A stretch of DNA of 39,406 nt from Thraustochytrium sp. TN22 (Eukaryota; Sar; Bigyra; Thraustochytrida; Thraustochytriidae). This document shows positions 18,137 to 27,349 of this stretch, one piece after another. Below the pieces are notes generated by a model, which did no database searches, was not told the DNA's origin, and worked only from the letters and a program-made list of their open reading frames with translations. The DNA lies in contig JABLUY010000297.1 of assembly GCA_013306675.1 (NCBI GenBank), forward strand, positions 1 through 39,406. Direction: 5' to 3'. A program made the translations under genes and the position numbers. The number at the start of each line of letters is the position of its first letter. Position 1 is the first letter of the stretch.

Positions 18137-19073
18137 CCGGCCGCGGCGAGCGAGCCGAGCGAAGCCAAGCAAGTGCGACTAGGCTAGGCCATCCGCCGAC
18201 CCCCGCAAGCCCGAGCTTGAGCGAGCTGCCTCAGCTCTGAGGAAAGGAAATGAAGGAAGGCCAACGACTAGTGCGCGCGCGCATGGGGTCCGCGGGAGTC
18301 CGTTCTGAGGGAGGGTGGGTGGGTGGCTGGGTGGGTGGCGTGGGTGGGAGCTCGTGGTGGCACCATCATGCGCGCTCATGCGCGGCTCGCAGTCAAGCCT
18401 CAAGCCTCCGGCAGCTGCGCTGCGTTGCTCTGAGCTAGCTAGCACCGCGGGCTTGACTGTGAGCTGGCTGGCTGCGGCCTGAGTCAGGCAGCCGCGGCCG
18501 CGTGGCCGCCGGCGCCAGGCCGGGGCTGCTTTGGCTGCGTCCGCCGGCCAGGCTGGCGCCCAGCTCGTTCACCGTCAAACTTGTCGACGATCATCATGAT
18601 CTTGACTCTCGCAGCAGCGGCAGCACTGCACCGTGCCAGCACTGGTGGGTGGTGGTGGCAGCCGCGGCTACTGAGCAACCACTGGCAGTGCCTGCGCTGG
18701 CCACGCGGCCAGGCGGGCCGAACTCGACCGTCGCAGCCCGCGGAGGACGACGCGCGTGTGCATGGCCCCGCGACCGCCGTACGGAGGCGAGCGCGCGAGC
18801 CCCGGCCTTTGACGAACCCGGAGTCCTTGATCGGCGAAAGCGCGGCCCGGAGGCTGTGCAACTTGAAGGCTTGGCTTGCAGTGGCTTGCGAGCGGTCAGC
18901 TAATTACGGCTCGCCTCGCACTGCGCTTCCGTCCAGCACGTCTCGTCCTCAACGCAGCCGCGCTCGCCTGCCAGCTTGCGCTGCACAAGCCTCTAGGCCA
19001 GTAGCGAGGCTAGCTTAGGTGAGCTCCAGCTCAGGCTTACACACGAATGCCAGGTCTTGCAGGTGTTATAGGG
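18137..19073. other. Spacer without recognised gene; G-quadruplex-type tract
   Basis: No supported gene. The region holds the promoter of the EF-hand/C2-like gene and the 3' flank of the 280-residue orphan. At 18309-18348 a plus-strand run of closely spaced GGG triplets is a strong G-quadruplex candidate. Other open frames here have biased, domainless translations. Confidence 0.55.
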
Positions 19074-19916
19074 CTATTGCTTGTGCAGCGCCGAGCTCGC
19101 CGCCATACGAACCAAGTCCAGCATGCGGTCATTAGCTTCCTTGGTGACAAGGCGCGAGTCGCCGTCGCTGGTTGAGCGGTTGGGCTGGTAGACCTTGTCC
19201 ATGCCACGTGTGATAAACACCTCGTCGACGGACTGGCTTGTCTCGTGCGAGGATGGGTTGAGCTCGATGCTCTTGAGTGCCGGCATCCGCATCTCGCGCA
19301 TGTACTTAGCCATGCTGGAAAGGACTGCGTTGTTAGTCGGCATGGTGAGAAACACGAGGTGTGTTTCATCGAAAGAACCGCTCAGGAGGGCCCTCTTGCC
19401 ACTATTTCTCTCCACCAGGCACACGTGCGGGATGAGCTTGATGCCGGTAGGCGCACCGACCATGACGCACCAGCCGGGTACGACGTCATACTCGTTCGGG
19501 TTGTCGCGCACGAACTGCGCCGTCAGAGTCATGTTCTCCACAAGCTCGACGCCTTCGTAGCACGGGAACATGTCAGTTTGGGTGTACCACCCCAGCTTCT
19601 CGAAGAAATTCTGTCCCGCCTTGGACGTCCAGACTTGATCCCATTCCTCCTCAGTGGGCGTATGCTCGAGCACGTGCGTCATGCACTTAGGCGCCGAGCC
19701 CGGCCCGCCAAACTTCTGCAGCAGTGCAGAGCCCATGAGGCCACACTTGCACATCGCGCTAAACATTGCCGCCTTCTTCATTGGGTTGTTGAGCCTCGCC
19801 TGCTGCGACTCGAGGTGCACACGAGTCAGCTCCGCCGCGCGCTTGCTCTCCGCGGCGTAGTCGTTCAGGCTGCGTTCGCCCACTGCCTTCTCCTCAACGT
19901 GCTGCTGGTTCTCCAT
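19074..19916 (-). CDS. Unrecognised 280-residue protein
   Basis: I do not recognise the family. The protein has balanced, globular-looking composition, unlike the random GC-driven frames around it. It has a charged helical N-terminus (about 1-45), a Cys/Gly patch MCKCGLMG near 56-63, a Trp-rich part (EEEWDQVW, near 89-96), a beta-like middle with PGWCVMVGAPTGIKLIP (about 146-162) and a helical C-terminus. No signal peptide or membrane span is visible. The start ATG sits in an ideal ACCATGG context. It has moderate GC and codon use closer to the kinase-like gene upstream than to the housekeeping genes. The gene is preceded by GCC-rich leader sequence and a 29-bp tandem repeat. A viral or other foreign origin is possible but unproved. 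Confidence 0.7.
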   Translation of the reverse strand: MENQQHVEEKAVGERSLNDYAAESKRAAELTRVHLESQQARLNNPMKKAAMFSAMCKCGLMGSALLQKFGGPGSAPKCMTHVLEHTPTEEEWDQVWTSKAGQNFFEKLGWYTQTDMFPCYEGVELVENMTLTAQFVRDNPNEYDVVPGWCVMVGAPTGIKLIPHVCLVERNSGKRALLSGSFDETHLVFLTMPTNNAVLSSMAKYMREMRMPALKSIELNPSSHETSQSVDEVFITRGMDKVYQPNRSTSDGDSRLVTKEANDRMLDLVRMAASSALHKQ

Positions 19917-19940
19917 GGTACCACTGCCACCGCCGCCGCG

Positions 19941-19972
<32 letters not shown>

Positions 19973-20527
19973 GCTCGCTACTGCCGCCGCTGGTTGTGAG
20001 TTTGCCTCGCGCTCCTGCTGCCGCTGCCGCGTGTCTCCAGATTGGTTTCTGCCTAGCGCTCCTGGCGCGCTCCCGGTTTCACACTTTCAAATGATTTCGC
20101 TGATTTCCCGTATTGAGGTCAGCCAATTTTGCGCCCCCTCCCCCGGTAGTTCTCAAACTCTCGGTCCGTGCTCGCGGTACAGCAAACTCTCGGTCCGTGC
20201 TCGCGGTACAGCAAACGCTGGTCCGTGTCGGGAGATGATGGATGGCACGGAGGGCCCGATGTCAAGTCCGAGGGCAGGGCCAAAAAATGAAGAGTGCATT
20301 TGCGTGCATCAGGAATGGCGACCATCTTACCGAACTCTCTTGCTGCATGCAGAGAGCAGAGAGGGGTGCTTCTTGGTGAAGCCAACCCCTACGTCGGTGT
20401 GGGACGTGCTGAAGTTCTTGAGTGTCGCTCCCAACGAGCACAGTGAGGTGAGGGAAATCGACAACGCATGATTTATTTTCAAAAAGCAGCCTCGTTGGGC
20501 AAGAGTGAGGTTCGGCTGCCGTCGTGG
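19917..20527. other. Promoter-side spacer of the orphan gene
   Basis: No gene is supported. The first 70 bases hold a GCC trinucleotide run in the orphan gene's leader. A CCAAT pentamer on the minus strand (about 20042-20046) and the 29-bp tandem repeat lie further upstream. The remainder is the 3' flank of the nuclease-kinase gene. Confidence 0.5.
20154..20230. repeat. 29-bp tandem repeat, two full copies and a partial third
   Basis: Copies at 20154-20182 and 20183-20211 are identical (core ctcggtccgtgctcgcggta), followed by a diverged partial copy to about 20230. It lies 240-310 bases upstream of the start of the 280-residue orphan, in its likely promoter. Confidence 0.9.
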
Positions 20528-22510
20528 TCAACGTTTGGCTGAGCGCTCTGCAAGCTCTACGCACATGTCTGCGGCTTCCTCAAGCTCCTTCTTGGCCTCC
20601 TCTAGAGATCGCAGTTTGTGTGCGCGTCCGAGGTCAATGATCCTGATCTCGCCTGCCTCGTTGACGACGACGTTGCGCAGCGCGACGTCCCCGTGGGCGT
20701 AGCCCGCAGCGTGCAGCTGGCTCAGCATGGCCTGAACACGGGCCACCAGCGCGGCAATACCACCGGCGCGTTCAACCCGGCGCATGACCTCGTCGCTACC
20801 ACTGGCGAGTGAGATGCCCTCCTGTGTCGTCAGCACGGCACGGACTCCGAAGAAGCCGTCATGACCGTGCATGACGACAGTCGGTAGCACTCTGCCCTGA
20901 AGGTGCTGTAGTTCGCTGTAGATCGTGGCCTCGTTGAGAAGCTCACGGTTCGCGCCCTTTTCAGAGAACGGAACGGTCTTGAGGAAACAGGACCGCCCAC
21001 CGACGTCCACGTTTGCCATCCCGAGGCCCTTGTCGCAAAGCACGTTCACGCCCTCGCCCTTGTCCCAATAGCGCTGGCCCAGCTCAAGGTCCAGGACGCC
21101 CGAGCCATCGTAAGCGACCAACGACATCCGCTGGCCAAAGAGCGCGCCCACGTCATGTACGTAGATATCTTGGAGGTCGCCGTCGTCGTGGTTGTCGCCG
21201 TCGTCGTCGTTGTCCTGCCGATCGGTGCCCTCGAATCGCGAATCATTGTTCGGGCCGCGTACGTCTGGGCAACCGAACCACTCCCACAGAGGAGTCCTTG
21301 CCTGGCCTGGTACGTGCTCGCGGAGCGCGTGCGCGTAAAAGAGCAGGGTTGCCTGACCCAAGCTCATGTCGCCAGGATTTTGGTGGTCATCGTCGCGCAC
21401 GGGGTAAAAGGCCTCGGTCACGTAGACTGATCGCGGGCGGTTGCCCAGGCGCACAAAGAAGGTGCGGTAGCTGTTGCTCAACATGCCGAACTTGCAGCCG
21501 GACATGACCATGTACATGAGGAGCTGGCCCAGAGGGTCGGCGACCGTGAGGCGCCAGTTGATCACATTGCGCCTGGACTGCTCGGGATCCACATGTGTGT
21601 CCTGAGTCCCACCGGGCAGCATGCGGTTGTACTCATCAACAATTGAGACCCAGGACATGGTGCCCGTGTGCTTACACTCGATGCTAGCGACGACGGAGCG
21701 GTCGTCGCGAGACAGTGTCTCGCCATCTACAAATCGGTCTCCGAGGCCCATTCCAAGCGGTACGTTTCGCTCCCTAGAGAAGATCAGACCCAGGTGCACT
21801 CCATCCCCGGAAAGCGCCCCGAGGACAGGATGGATGCCTTTCGAGATTACGCGTGTTTGGAAAATGAGCATCCAGCTCTGCACCGGCGTCTCGTTCTCGA
21901 ACTGAGCATCAACTGGCAGGTCTCCCTCAAGCCTCGGGTTGCCATGCCGTTCCGTGAGCAGCGTCATCTTGAAGATGTCGAGGTCCGCATGCGAGTCGTC
22001 CCCGAAGGAGGTCCAGGGGAAGACGCGCCTGGGCTGGAAAATCCACGGAACCTTGCCTCCTCTGGAAGCGCGCGACCTTGAAACGGACGATCCCACGACA
22101 GAATTTGTTCTCGTCGGAGGAGGCACGGCGACGAGCCCGGTAGAGGGTCTGGTCGATGTCGTGCGCTCTCGCGCGGCGTCAGGTGGGTTGACGAAGTTCA
22201 CGTCGGTGTCGAACCACGAGTAGATCGTGCGGTTGTCCCGTTCCTTCACCACGTAGAGGAGCACCTCCTTCGCCCGACCAATGTCTACGCGGAGCTCGTC
22301 CATGTGCGCGAGAACAAGATCTACCTGCGCCGCGGTAAGTCGCTCGATCCAGCCTTGCGTGACCGTGTCGATGAGCCTCTCCTCATCCCATGTCTCCAGG
22401 TCGTCAAGCTCTTCGTCTGTCACATGCGCAAAGCATGGCACACCGAGGCCCTCCCGCAACGTCGCGGCCTGCGCCCCCCGCCGCTGCGCCGCGCTGGCGC
22501 CCTCGGCCAT
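20528..22510 (-). CDS. Putative REase-fold nuclease fused to a minimal protein kinase (Crinkler/CR-effector-like)
   Basis: A 660-residue two-part protein. Residues about 200-400 look like a PD-(D/E)XK nuclease fold: the VVASIECK strand (Glu278-x-Lys280) and, after an insert, ADPLGQLLMYM (Gln329) leading to GMLSNSYRTFFVRL, the order seen in restriction-enzyme-like domains. Residues about 465-660 form a kinase: a glycine-rich start, Lys511 in CFLK, Glu526, the HGDVALRN catalytic loop (His606, Asp608, Asn613) and IIDLG with Asp626. Only about 35 residues follow DLG, so most of the usual C-lobe is absent, as in Bud32/RIO-like minimal kinases. Nuclease-plus-kinase combinations are known among eukaryotic Crinkler-RHS-type effectors, but the ubiquitin-like header is not visible here. 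The start ATG has G at -3 and +4. A pure atypical kinase is the main alternative reading. Confidence 0.72.
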   Translation of the reverse strand: MAEGASAAQRRGAQAATLREGLGVPCFAHVTDEELDDLETWDEERLIDTVTQGWIERLTAAQVDLVLAHMDELRVDIGRAKEVLLYVVKERDNRTIYSWFDTDVNFVNPPDAARERTTSTRPSTGLVAVPPPTRTNSVVGSSVSRSRASRGGKVPWIFQPRRVFPWTSFGDDSHADLDIFKMTLLTERHGNPRLEGDLPVDAQFENETPVQSWMLIFQTRVISKGIHPVLGALSGDGVHLGLIFSRERNVPLGMGLGDRFVDGETLSRDDRSVVASIECKHTGTMSWVSIVDEYNRMLPGGTQDTHVDPEQSRRNVINWRLTVADPLGQLLMYMVMSGCKFGMLSNSYRTFFVRLGNRPRSVYVTEAFYPVRDDDHQNPGDMSLGQATLLFYAHALREHVPGQARTPLWEWFGCPDVRGPNNDSRFEGTDRQDNDDDGDNHDDGDLQDIYVHDVGALFGQRMSLVAYDGSGVLDLELGQRYWDKGEGVNVLCDKGLGMANVDVGGRSCFLKTVPFSEKGANRELLNEATIYSELQHLQGRVLPTVVMHGHDGFFGVRAVLTTQEGISLASGSDEVMRRVERAGGIAALVARVQAMLSQLHAAGYAHGDVALRNVVVNEAGEIRIIDLGRAHKLRSLEEAKKELEEAADMCVELAERSAKR

Positions 22511-24149
22511 CTCGTCGCCGCGGAGGTTGGCAGTCTGGTTGCCGCGATGAGCTCGTCAGCGCGTGACACGGAGAATCGGGGAATTTCTTTCATGTGGAGA
22601 TGATGGGAGGTAGCACTTCGGCAGCTCCTGATTTTAACCGGTGTCCGGAACGCAGTTGTGCACTTCCCTCGGAGGGGGGAGTAACTGCCCTTTAGAACGT
22701 AGGCACAGGAACAGATGGAACGCGGCGACCAGATGACGGTTCCAGGGTTCCAGCTGGGATCAGGAAGTTTAGATGACTCAACAATCACTAAAACGTTGAT
22801 GCAAGGAAAGGAGATTGTTCCATTGTAATGTGATCAAAACAAGGTATGCTGAGCTGTCATCCTTGTTCGATTCTGTAAGATTTCCATCGATTTATCAAGG
22901 CCCAACAATACTGCGATTAAATCGTATATCTCCTCAGGCTTGGACGCAAATTATTTCCATTTTGTATCAGCAGGAAGCCCGCGCCAGACCTCACCTGAGC
23001 GCAACAAAAAAGGGCGGTAAAAGATGAGAGAGATCGCAGATCTTTGTGAGTAATACAGGTCCTTATGCAAAGCATATTTGTGCAGGAAAAGGAGATCAGC
23101 TTCTTCTGTGCTGCATTTCAATCCGGCTGACGCCGACTACATGCTGAGAAGCTCAATAATTGCGAGATTTTGTTGATGCACAGAAATTTGTTTCACTTTT
23201 TTCAAAACTCTTGACTTGCCGCGATTAAAGTCAACTTGACGGCAATGGCCATTCAGACACGTAAAAGTGAACACACACCGGGGGGGCGCAGCCACGGCTG
23301 GGCGAGCGGGCGAGCAAGCAAGCACGAGGAGGGAAAAAGCCGAGGGGCGTCTCGGCTCGCGTGGGCGCCTTGCGCGAAGAGGGCAGAGCGCCGTGGCGCC
23401 TTGAGCAGCTGGCAGCCGCGGGCAAGTGGCGCCTTCCTTGTAGTGGTAGCTTATTCCTAACTACGCCAACCCGAGGGAAGCTTCCCTCGCTCGGCTTGAC
23501 ACTGGGAGCCGGGAAGTGTGGTTGCGAGTATGGTCGTGGACTGGTAATAGAGGAGCGAAAATTTCTTCATCCTCAGACCAGCTGCCTGAGTGCCTCCAGG
23601 CGCGCGGTGATCTTGATTGCGAGGTTGACGCGGTCGGCGGATTTGACCCAAGCGGACTGTATCGCATTCCAGAGCGCCTCGTGCCGCCATAACCGCGTCA
23701 CTCTCGCTGCTTGCACAGCCTTCCAGTCCATGACCAGTTGCCATTGCAGGCGCTGCCCCGGCCGCCGCCTCGCCGCCTCGGAGGCGTGCCGTGAAAGGGT
23801 GAAGGCGACCCGTCGCGGCCGCGCGGCCGCCTCGGGCTGTAGTTCTAGTAGTACTACCTCGGCCGCTCGGCGTCCATCATGGACCACTTCCCGGCCAGCT
23901 CAGCTCTTGCTCCGTCGGGCCATGGCCACACGCAAGAGCAGCGCACAAACCCACCTCCGAGGTCGACGCGCGTTGACCTGTCTGTCGCCGCGACCTTGTA
24001 TGCTCCGAGTCCGACTCGGAGTCCGAGTCCGAGTCCGAGCGCGCGGCGCCGCGGACGTCCCAGCCCACTGGCAGTCCAGCCTGAGGTCGCGTGCCGCGCG
24101 GCGCCGCTCCCACGGGCCACGGCGCGGCCTGCCGTCCTTGCCAGCCGTG

Positions 24150-24235
24150 CCTTGGCTTGCCTTGCCTTGGCTTGCCTTGCCTTGGCTTGCCTTGCCTGAG
24201 TTGTTTTGCCTAAGTTGCCTTGGCTTGGCCCGGCT
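24150..24235. repeat. CCTTGGCTTG-type tandem repeat
   Basis: Interleaved ccttg and gcttg pentamers form about three ~16-base higher-order units followed by degenerate copies. This is simple-sequence expansion in intergenic DNA. Confidence 0.8.
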
Positions 24236-24894
24236 CCCGGGCGTCGTCGACTCGTCGCTGCGTAGGCCCGCGCTCGCCTCGCTGCGCGCGCGCGTGCGGG
24301 GGCGGCGGCACGAGCCTCGCGGATGAGTTTGGTGTAAGAAGCCGCCTTCCAGGACCTACTTCCTGCGCTGCAGCCGCAGTGCAGCGGCGATTGATTGAGT
24401 TCCTCTGGCAGTGGTAGGTTAGCTCAGCCCGAGGCTCGCCCAGGCTGGCGGGCAGGCTGGCAGCCCCGCAGCAGCCTCGCAGGCCTCGCAAGAAGCGGCT
24501 GCTCGGCGTCGTCCTCGGGGCGCCGGCCGCGGCCTGGGCGGCGGCCTGGCGGGTCGAAGCAAGGCCGGCCGTCGTCTCGTGCAGCGGCGCGGCGGCGCGC
24601 GCGCTGCAGTCGTCCTCAGTGCCTGCCTGCCAGTCGCGCGGCGGACTGCGGCGCCCGGCGTCGGCCACCGGCGCGGGCGCTCGGCTCCGGCCGGCGCGCC
24701 CTGGCGGAGCGGCGGCCAGTGGAAGCGGCACTGGGCGCGGCACTGGGCCGCAGCGGCGGAGCACGCGGCCAGAGCGGGGGGGCACTGCGCGAGCCCACTG
24801 GGGGCCGCGGGCGACGTGGCAGACACTGACAGGTCGAAGGCAAGCAAGGCCGGCTCGCGCGCGCCGAGGGCAGAGCCCGATCGCACGGGCGCGC

Positions 24895-24930
24895 GGCGCG
24901 GCGCGGCGCGGCGCGGCGCGGCGCGGCGCG
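24895..24930. repeat. GCGCG pentanucleotide run
   Basis: About seven copies of gcgcg/gcggc in the leader just upstream of the sulfotransferase-like start codon. Confidence 0.8.
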
Positions 24931-24963
24931 GGTCCGGCGCGGCGGCGGCGCGGCGCGGGGACG

Positions 24964-26439
24964 ATGCTGCGCAGCCCGCGCGGGGACGCGGGCCGCGCGG
25001 ATGCAGGCGCGGCGGCGCAGGGGCTGGCGGGCGCCCCCCCCCAGCAGGGGCCGCTGGCGGTCGCGCAGTACAAGAAGGAGGCGGAGAACGCGACGGCCGT
25101 GAACGACGCGGGCGGCGCGCGCGCGATGAACGGCGCCGCGGCCAGCAAAGGCGGCAAGCGGCGCCGCGCCAGGAGGTGGACGCCGGAGCGCGCAGGGCTG
25201 CTGGCGCTCTGCCTGTTCGTGGCGGCGCTGTACGGCTTCAGCGAGTGGCAGCTGGCCACGAATTTAGCAGTCTTCGCGCCCCTGGACGGCTTCGAGACCA
25301 CGCCGGCAGACGCGGAGCCGCGCGGCAGCGCAGGCAGGAGGGACGGCAGAGGCCTGCGCGCGGACTTGCGCAGCGGCGGGAACGTGGTGGACTCCGGCTG
25401 GGCGCCCTCCGACCACCTCAGCCATCGCGTGCGCTTCTTGCCAGACCATCGCGTGGGCGCCAAGGGCTTCAGCTTCATTATGATACCCTGGACGAACGGG
25501 CTCACTTTCCGCACCGAGGCGCTCAAGGTCCTGTCGCCCTCGGAGGAGAAGGAATGGTACGAGGATTGCATCGAGGGAACCGATTTGTGGCCGATTTTCG
25601 ACCCGGTCAACAACTTCATGGGCTCTATGTACCGCGAGCCCCGCCGCCACCTGCTCTCTCTCTTCTTCCAGTGTGACCAGGGCTGGGAAGGCATGGACAT
25701 GGAGCAGTACAAACACTTCCCGCGCGGCGTCGTCAGGGGTTCCCTGCGCAAGATCGAGCGCAAGGCCGAAAAAGCGGATCGCACTGTCAAGGCTCTCATG
25801 GAGCAGTCGCTCTTCGACGAGCGCATCGCACCCATCGCGGCGGAGCGCGAGGCCGCCAAGATCAAGGCTCGCCGCCTGCGCAAGGCCACTGTCGCCAAGA
25901 TCCCGCTCTGGCTCAATCACTTCGGCGCGGACTGGGACGTCTCCAAGGGCGCCTTCAGCTGTTACCACCCGCGCTCCATGCAGACGCGAAGCCTCACCTG
26001 CAAGGGTGCATGGATTGCGCTGCACACCGTCCTCGACCCGCAGGTCCTTCCGCCAAATATTGACCTCGCTGTCCAGCGCATGCGCTCGCTCTGGTTCGTC
26101 GGCATCTCTGAGTACTTTCACGAGTCCTTTTGTATGTGGCGCTTTCAATACACTAGGCAGCTCCCCGACTACTGCGACTGCAACAGCGACGTCCCAAAGC
26201 CCAAGTACGACTTTCCCGAAATCGACATCCCCTTTCACACCATCAAGGACTTGTCGGAATCTGTGATGCAGCAGGTGGAAGAGACGGTCAAGGAGGATCT
26301 CATTCTCTATGCCGCCGTCAAGGACGAATTCTTCGCTCGGTTAAAGGAAATTGAGGCGCGCACCAATGCCACGATCTGGTGTCGCACCGATCCGGACGAC
26401 GGATTTCCTTTCGACAACCCGCTCGGCATGGCAGAGTAA
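24964..26439 (+). CDS. Type II membrane sulfotransferase-like protein, probably Golgi
   Basis: A 491-residue protein with a basic segment (KRRRARRW, about 64-72) followed by one hydrophobic anchor (about 76-95), so a short cytosolic tail and a luminal C-terminal domain. Three family blocks of carbohydrate sulfotransferases are recognisable: FIMIPWTNG (171-179) in the place of the PAPS 5'-phosphosulfate loop (FIHIPKTGG-like), YREPRRHLLS (223-232) in the place of the 3'-phosphate block, and VGISEYFHES (379-388) resembling the conserved VGxxExFxxS. The catalytic Lys of the PKTGGT loop is replaced by Trp176, so activity is doubtful or altered. A helical charged insert lies at about 250-305, with Cys-rich pieces after 390. 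The ATG at 24964 (A at -3) is chosen; the frame is open upstream through GC-rich flank only. Confidence 0.75.
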   Translation: MLRSPRGDAGRADAGAAAQGLAGAPPQQGPLAVAQYKKEAENATAVNDAGGARAMNGAAASKGGKRRRARRWTPERAGLLALCLFVAALYGFSEWQLATNLAVFAPLDGFETTPADAEPRGSAGRRDGRGLRADLRSGGNVVDSGWAPSDHLSHRVRFLPDHRVGAKGFSFIMIPWTNGLTFRTEALKVLSPSEEKEWYEDCIEGTDLWPIFDPVNNFMGSMYREPRRHLLSLFFQCDQGWEGMDMEQYKHFPRGVVRGSLRKIERKAEKADRTVKALMEQSLFDERIAPIAAEREAAKIKARRLRKATVAKIPLWLNHFGADWDVSKGAFSCYHPRSMQTRSLTCKGAWIALHTVLDPQVLPPNIDLAVQRMRSLWFVGISEYFHESFCMWRFQYTRQLPDYCDCNSDVPKPKYDFPEIDIPFHTIKDLSESVMQQVEETVKEDLILYAAVKDEFFARLKEIEARTNATIWCRTDPDDGFPFDNPLGMAE

Positions 26440-27349
26440 CCAAGTTTTGGTTGCCGCAACAGGTGGGAGGGCGCCCCACTTCATGATCATCCCTGAACAA
26501 CTCGAATTGGCATGAGCGCTCGGGCCTGCTGAATCTCGACTTGACCTTTTCGAGCACCGTCAATCCCGTATCGGAGCACCATCTCACGATTCTGGGTCAG
26601 GCACCCAACAAGTCATACACCGAGCGCACCCCTCACATAGGTCACCTTGTCAGAAAGCCCATTTCCCTTGTGAAAGGATCGTGAAATGTCGAAGCGTTGG
26701 CAAATGTCCAAGCACGAGCATCTGGTACCCCACCAACCCATGCAGCCGTGTATGTCTGCGCAGCTCAATTTTCAGGCGTCCTGCTGCGCTTCTTGAGGAG
26801 GCGACGTGGCGCAAGCGAGCGATGGCGAGCGCTTCTTGCACAGAAAACCAGCTCAAGCTAGCTAGAGCCAGTACCACCCTGACCACGGCGCCGACACTGC
26901 AGCAAGACGCGCAGGGCTTTTCCTTTCACAACTGCAGTGCGGCCACCTTCCCATCGTTCGTTCGGATTCGTCGGCAGGCGACGGTGCTCTAGCTAACACC
27001 GCAAGGAGTGTGGCTGACCTCGCCGAGACGTGCTCGCTGCAGCACTGCTCCTCCATCTCTGGCTCGGACCGAATTGGAAAGTAGGCTTCGGCCTGGAGTA
27101 GGCGAAGTTGACGGCCTGCCGCAGCTTCGTCACCACGACCACGGCAAGCTGCTGAGGAAGGCACTACTACGCGGCTGGCAGACCAGACTCGGACCAGACC
27201 GACGACCGAGACCGCTGCCGAAAACGTGAGGCGGGCAGCGGCGGGCGCGCGGGCGCGCGCGCGAGCGAGCGGCGGCCGAGGCCCACGCCCGAGGCCTCGC
27301 CCGCACCGCACGCTGGCCCGGCCCGGCGCGTCCGTGTCGGCAGCGGCGG
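26440..27349. other. Spacer between sulfotransferase-like and helical orphan genes
   Basis: About 900 bases of mixed composition without a supported gene. The left half is less GC-rich than average; the right end becomes an alternating GC tract (about 27240-27275). It contains the 3' flank of the upstream gene and the promoter of the next, both on the plus strand. Confidence 0.5.

Larger units (their letters stand above)
22511..24963. other. 2.4-kb intergenic region including an AT-rich island
   Basis: No gene is supported. From about 22,600 to 23,270 the sequence falls to roughly 40% GC by eye, against about two-thirds or more around it. The edges are fairly abrupt and no terminal repeats or transposase were found. 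From 23,273 on it is GC-rich again. It contains GAGTCC hexamers (about 24003-24038), a CCTTGGCTTG-type repeat (24150-24235) and a GCGCG repeat before the next gene. A possible 52-codon minus-strand frame near 23,580-23,735 is too weak to call. Confidence 0.6.

Noticed and set aside
18040-18172. N-terminal extension of the EF-hand/C2-like protein (GSARL repeats)
   Set aside because: It is the GAGCC microsatellite read in frame and begins at a non-ATG codon. The ATG at 18040 is the sensible start.
22815-23027. 70-codon frame in the AT-rich island
   Set aside because: It does not resemble a transposase, reverse transcriptase or any family I know; chance openness in a short AT-rich stretch.
23573-23887. 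Minus-strand frame with Trp-rich helical end (52 codons from its only ATG)
   Set aside because: It looks slightly protein-like but is short, has no recognisable family and no supporting context. Not enough to call.
24210-25916. 568-codon minus-strand frame
   Set aside because: It lies opposite the sulfotransferase-like gene and GC-rich flank. Its composition is Arg/Ala/Ser/Pro-biased and the plus-strand frame carries the recognisable motifs.
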